Source: JACVRW01 sp046735115 (lineage in GTDB: Bacteria; Actinomycetota; Thermoleophilia; Solirubrobacterales; Thermoleophilaceae). From it: a stretch of DNA of 49,301 bases. Shown piece by piece: positions 48,916 through 49,301 of this stretch; the stretch's first letter is position 1; each line of letters starts with the position of its first letter. The stretch lies in assembly GCA_046735115.1 (NCBI GenBank), contig JBKPSR010000147.1:1-49301 (forward strand), given 5' to 3'. The notes under the pieces are model-generated. The model saw nothing but the letters and a program-made list of their open reading frames with translations, ran no database searches and was not told the origin of the DNA. A program made the position numbers and the translations under genes.

Positions 48916-49301
48916 TCACCTACTGCCGGCGATCTCCTCGATGAACCGCACCGACTCGTCGACCGACGCGAGGGCGCGCATGGCAGCGGCGACGCGACCG
49001 GCTTCTCGTCGATAGGTGGCGTCCTCCAGGATCGAGGTGACCGCTCCGGGGAGCTCAGCAATCGTCGTGGATCCCGGCAGGTCGAGGACCTTGCGCTCGC
49101 TGGCGTCGTCGGCGACCGTGATCCCCGCGCCGGCGCGGGCAATAGCTTCACCGTTCTCCCACTGGTCGTTGCTGAAGAGAGGAAGAACGACGAGCGGCGC
49201 CCCGTGGGCGAGCGCGCCGAGCGTGCTCCCGAAGCCTCCGTGGCAGACGATCACATCGGCGCGTCGCGCGACGTCGTCGTGCGGTACCCATCTCTCAATG
49301 T
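48916..49301 (-). CDS. GT1-family glycosyltransferase, C-terminal part (partial)
   Basis: The window ends inside this gene; 128 C-terminal residues are present. They contain the donor-binding signature of UDP/TDP-sugar GT-B enzymes, HGGFGSTLGALAHGAPLVVL, then PLFSNDQWENGEAIARAG. Upstream IERWVPHDDVARRADVIVCH is the strand-helix leading into it. It is homologous in design to the glycosyltransferase at 42670-43887 (HAGHGTVVRAL / HAGDQAENA), but not a near copy. The 191 bases between ridA and this gene contain only the hairpin and the second arm of a dispersed repeat. Confidence 0.85.
   Translation of the reverse strand, partial: IERWVPHDDVARRADVIVCHGGFGSTLGALAHGAPLVVLPLFSNDQWENGEAIARAGAGITVADDASERKVLDLPGSTTIAELPGAVTSILEDATYRREAGRVAAAMRALASVDESVRFIEEIAGSR

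Overview
The window is very GC-rich, coding-dense DNA from the chromosome of a free-living actinobacterium. Best guess: class Thermoleophilia (Solirubrobacterales or Gaiellales relatives). This is inferred from extreme GC, GTG starts, many apparently leaderless genes (a TANNNT box 6-9 nt before the start codon), an F420-type luciferase-like oxidoreductase, the ImuB/DUF6504/DnaE2 mutagenesis genes and an actinobacterial-type LexA box. No phage, insertion sequence or CRISPR array is visible. The only RNA gene found is tRNA-Asn(GTT).

Layout. 1-3280: tail of an M24-type peptidase, a TSUP permease and a secreted M14 zinc carboxypeptidase. 3320-10000: a SOS mutagenesis region (ImuB-like protein, DUF6504 protein, GAF-GGDEF cyclase, DnaE2). 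LexA-type boxes sit on the start codons of imuB and dnaE2, and a tandem palindromic repeat lies before dnaE2. 10002-15654: an M48 protease divergent from a DUF72 protein, an RsbW-like kinase with a SigB/SigF-like promoter, a membrane SpoIIE phosphatase, and a metallo-beta-lactamase hydrolase. 15655-17114: two small secreted-protein genes alternating with two degenerate copies of the efp 5' end.

17115-35253 is a conserved housekeeping backbone: efp-nusB-xseB-prenyl synthase-dxs, then tlyA-nadK-recN-pyrG, an ETHE1-like MBL-rhodanese protein, M20 peptidase, Nudix, xerD, mutM, glutaredoxin and recO. It is interrupted at 21150-23957 by M42 peptidase, OsmC, NTF2-like, a membrane protein and crcB. 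35304-41897 holds ppdK and the dgt-dnaG-rpoD group with tRNA-Asn. 41860-49301 is more accessory: an HTH-HNH endonuclease with a third LexA box on its start and its 3' end antisense to the tRNA; a glycosyltransferase and LLM oxidoreductase pair; a conserved hypothetical; an SDR; a thioredoxin-fold lipoprotein; a CalY/TasA-like secreted protein; RidA; and the C-terminal part of another glycosyltransferase.

Most notable: a three-gene LexA-box set that includes an HNH endonuclease not normally listed as a SOS gene; relic copies of the efp start around two secreted proteins; a palindromic repeat that supplies the end of xerD next to the mutM promoter; a SigB/SigF-like promoter before an anti-sigma kinase; and a perfect CRP-type palindrome before a small membrane protein.
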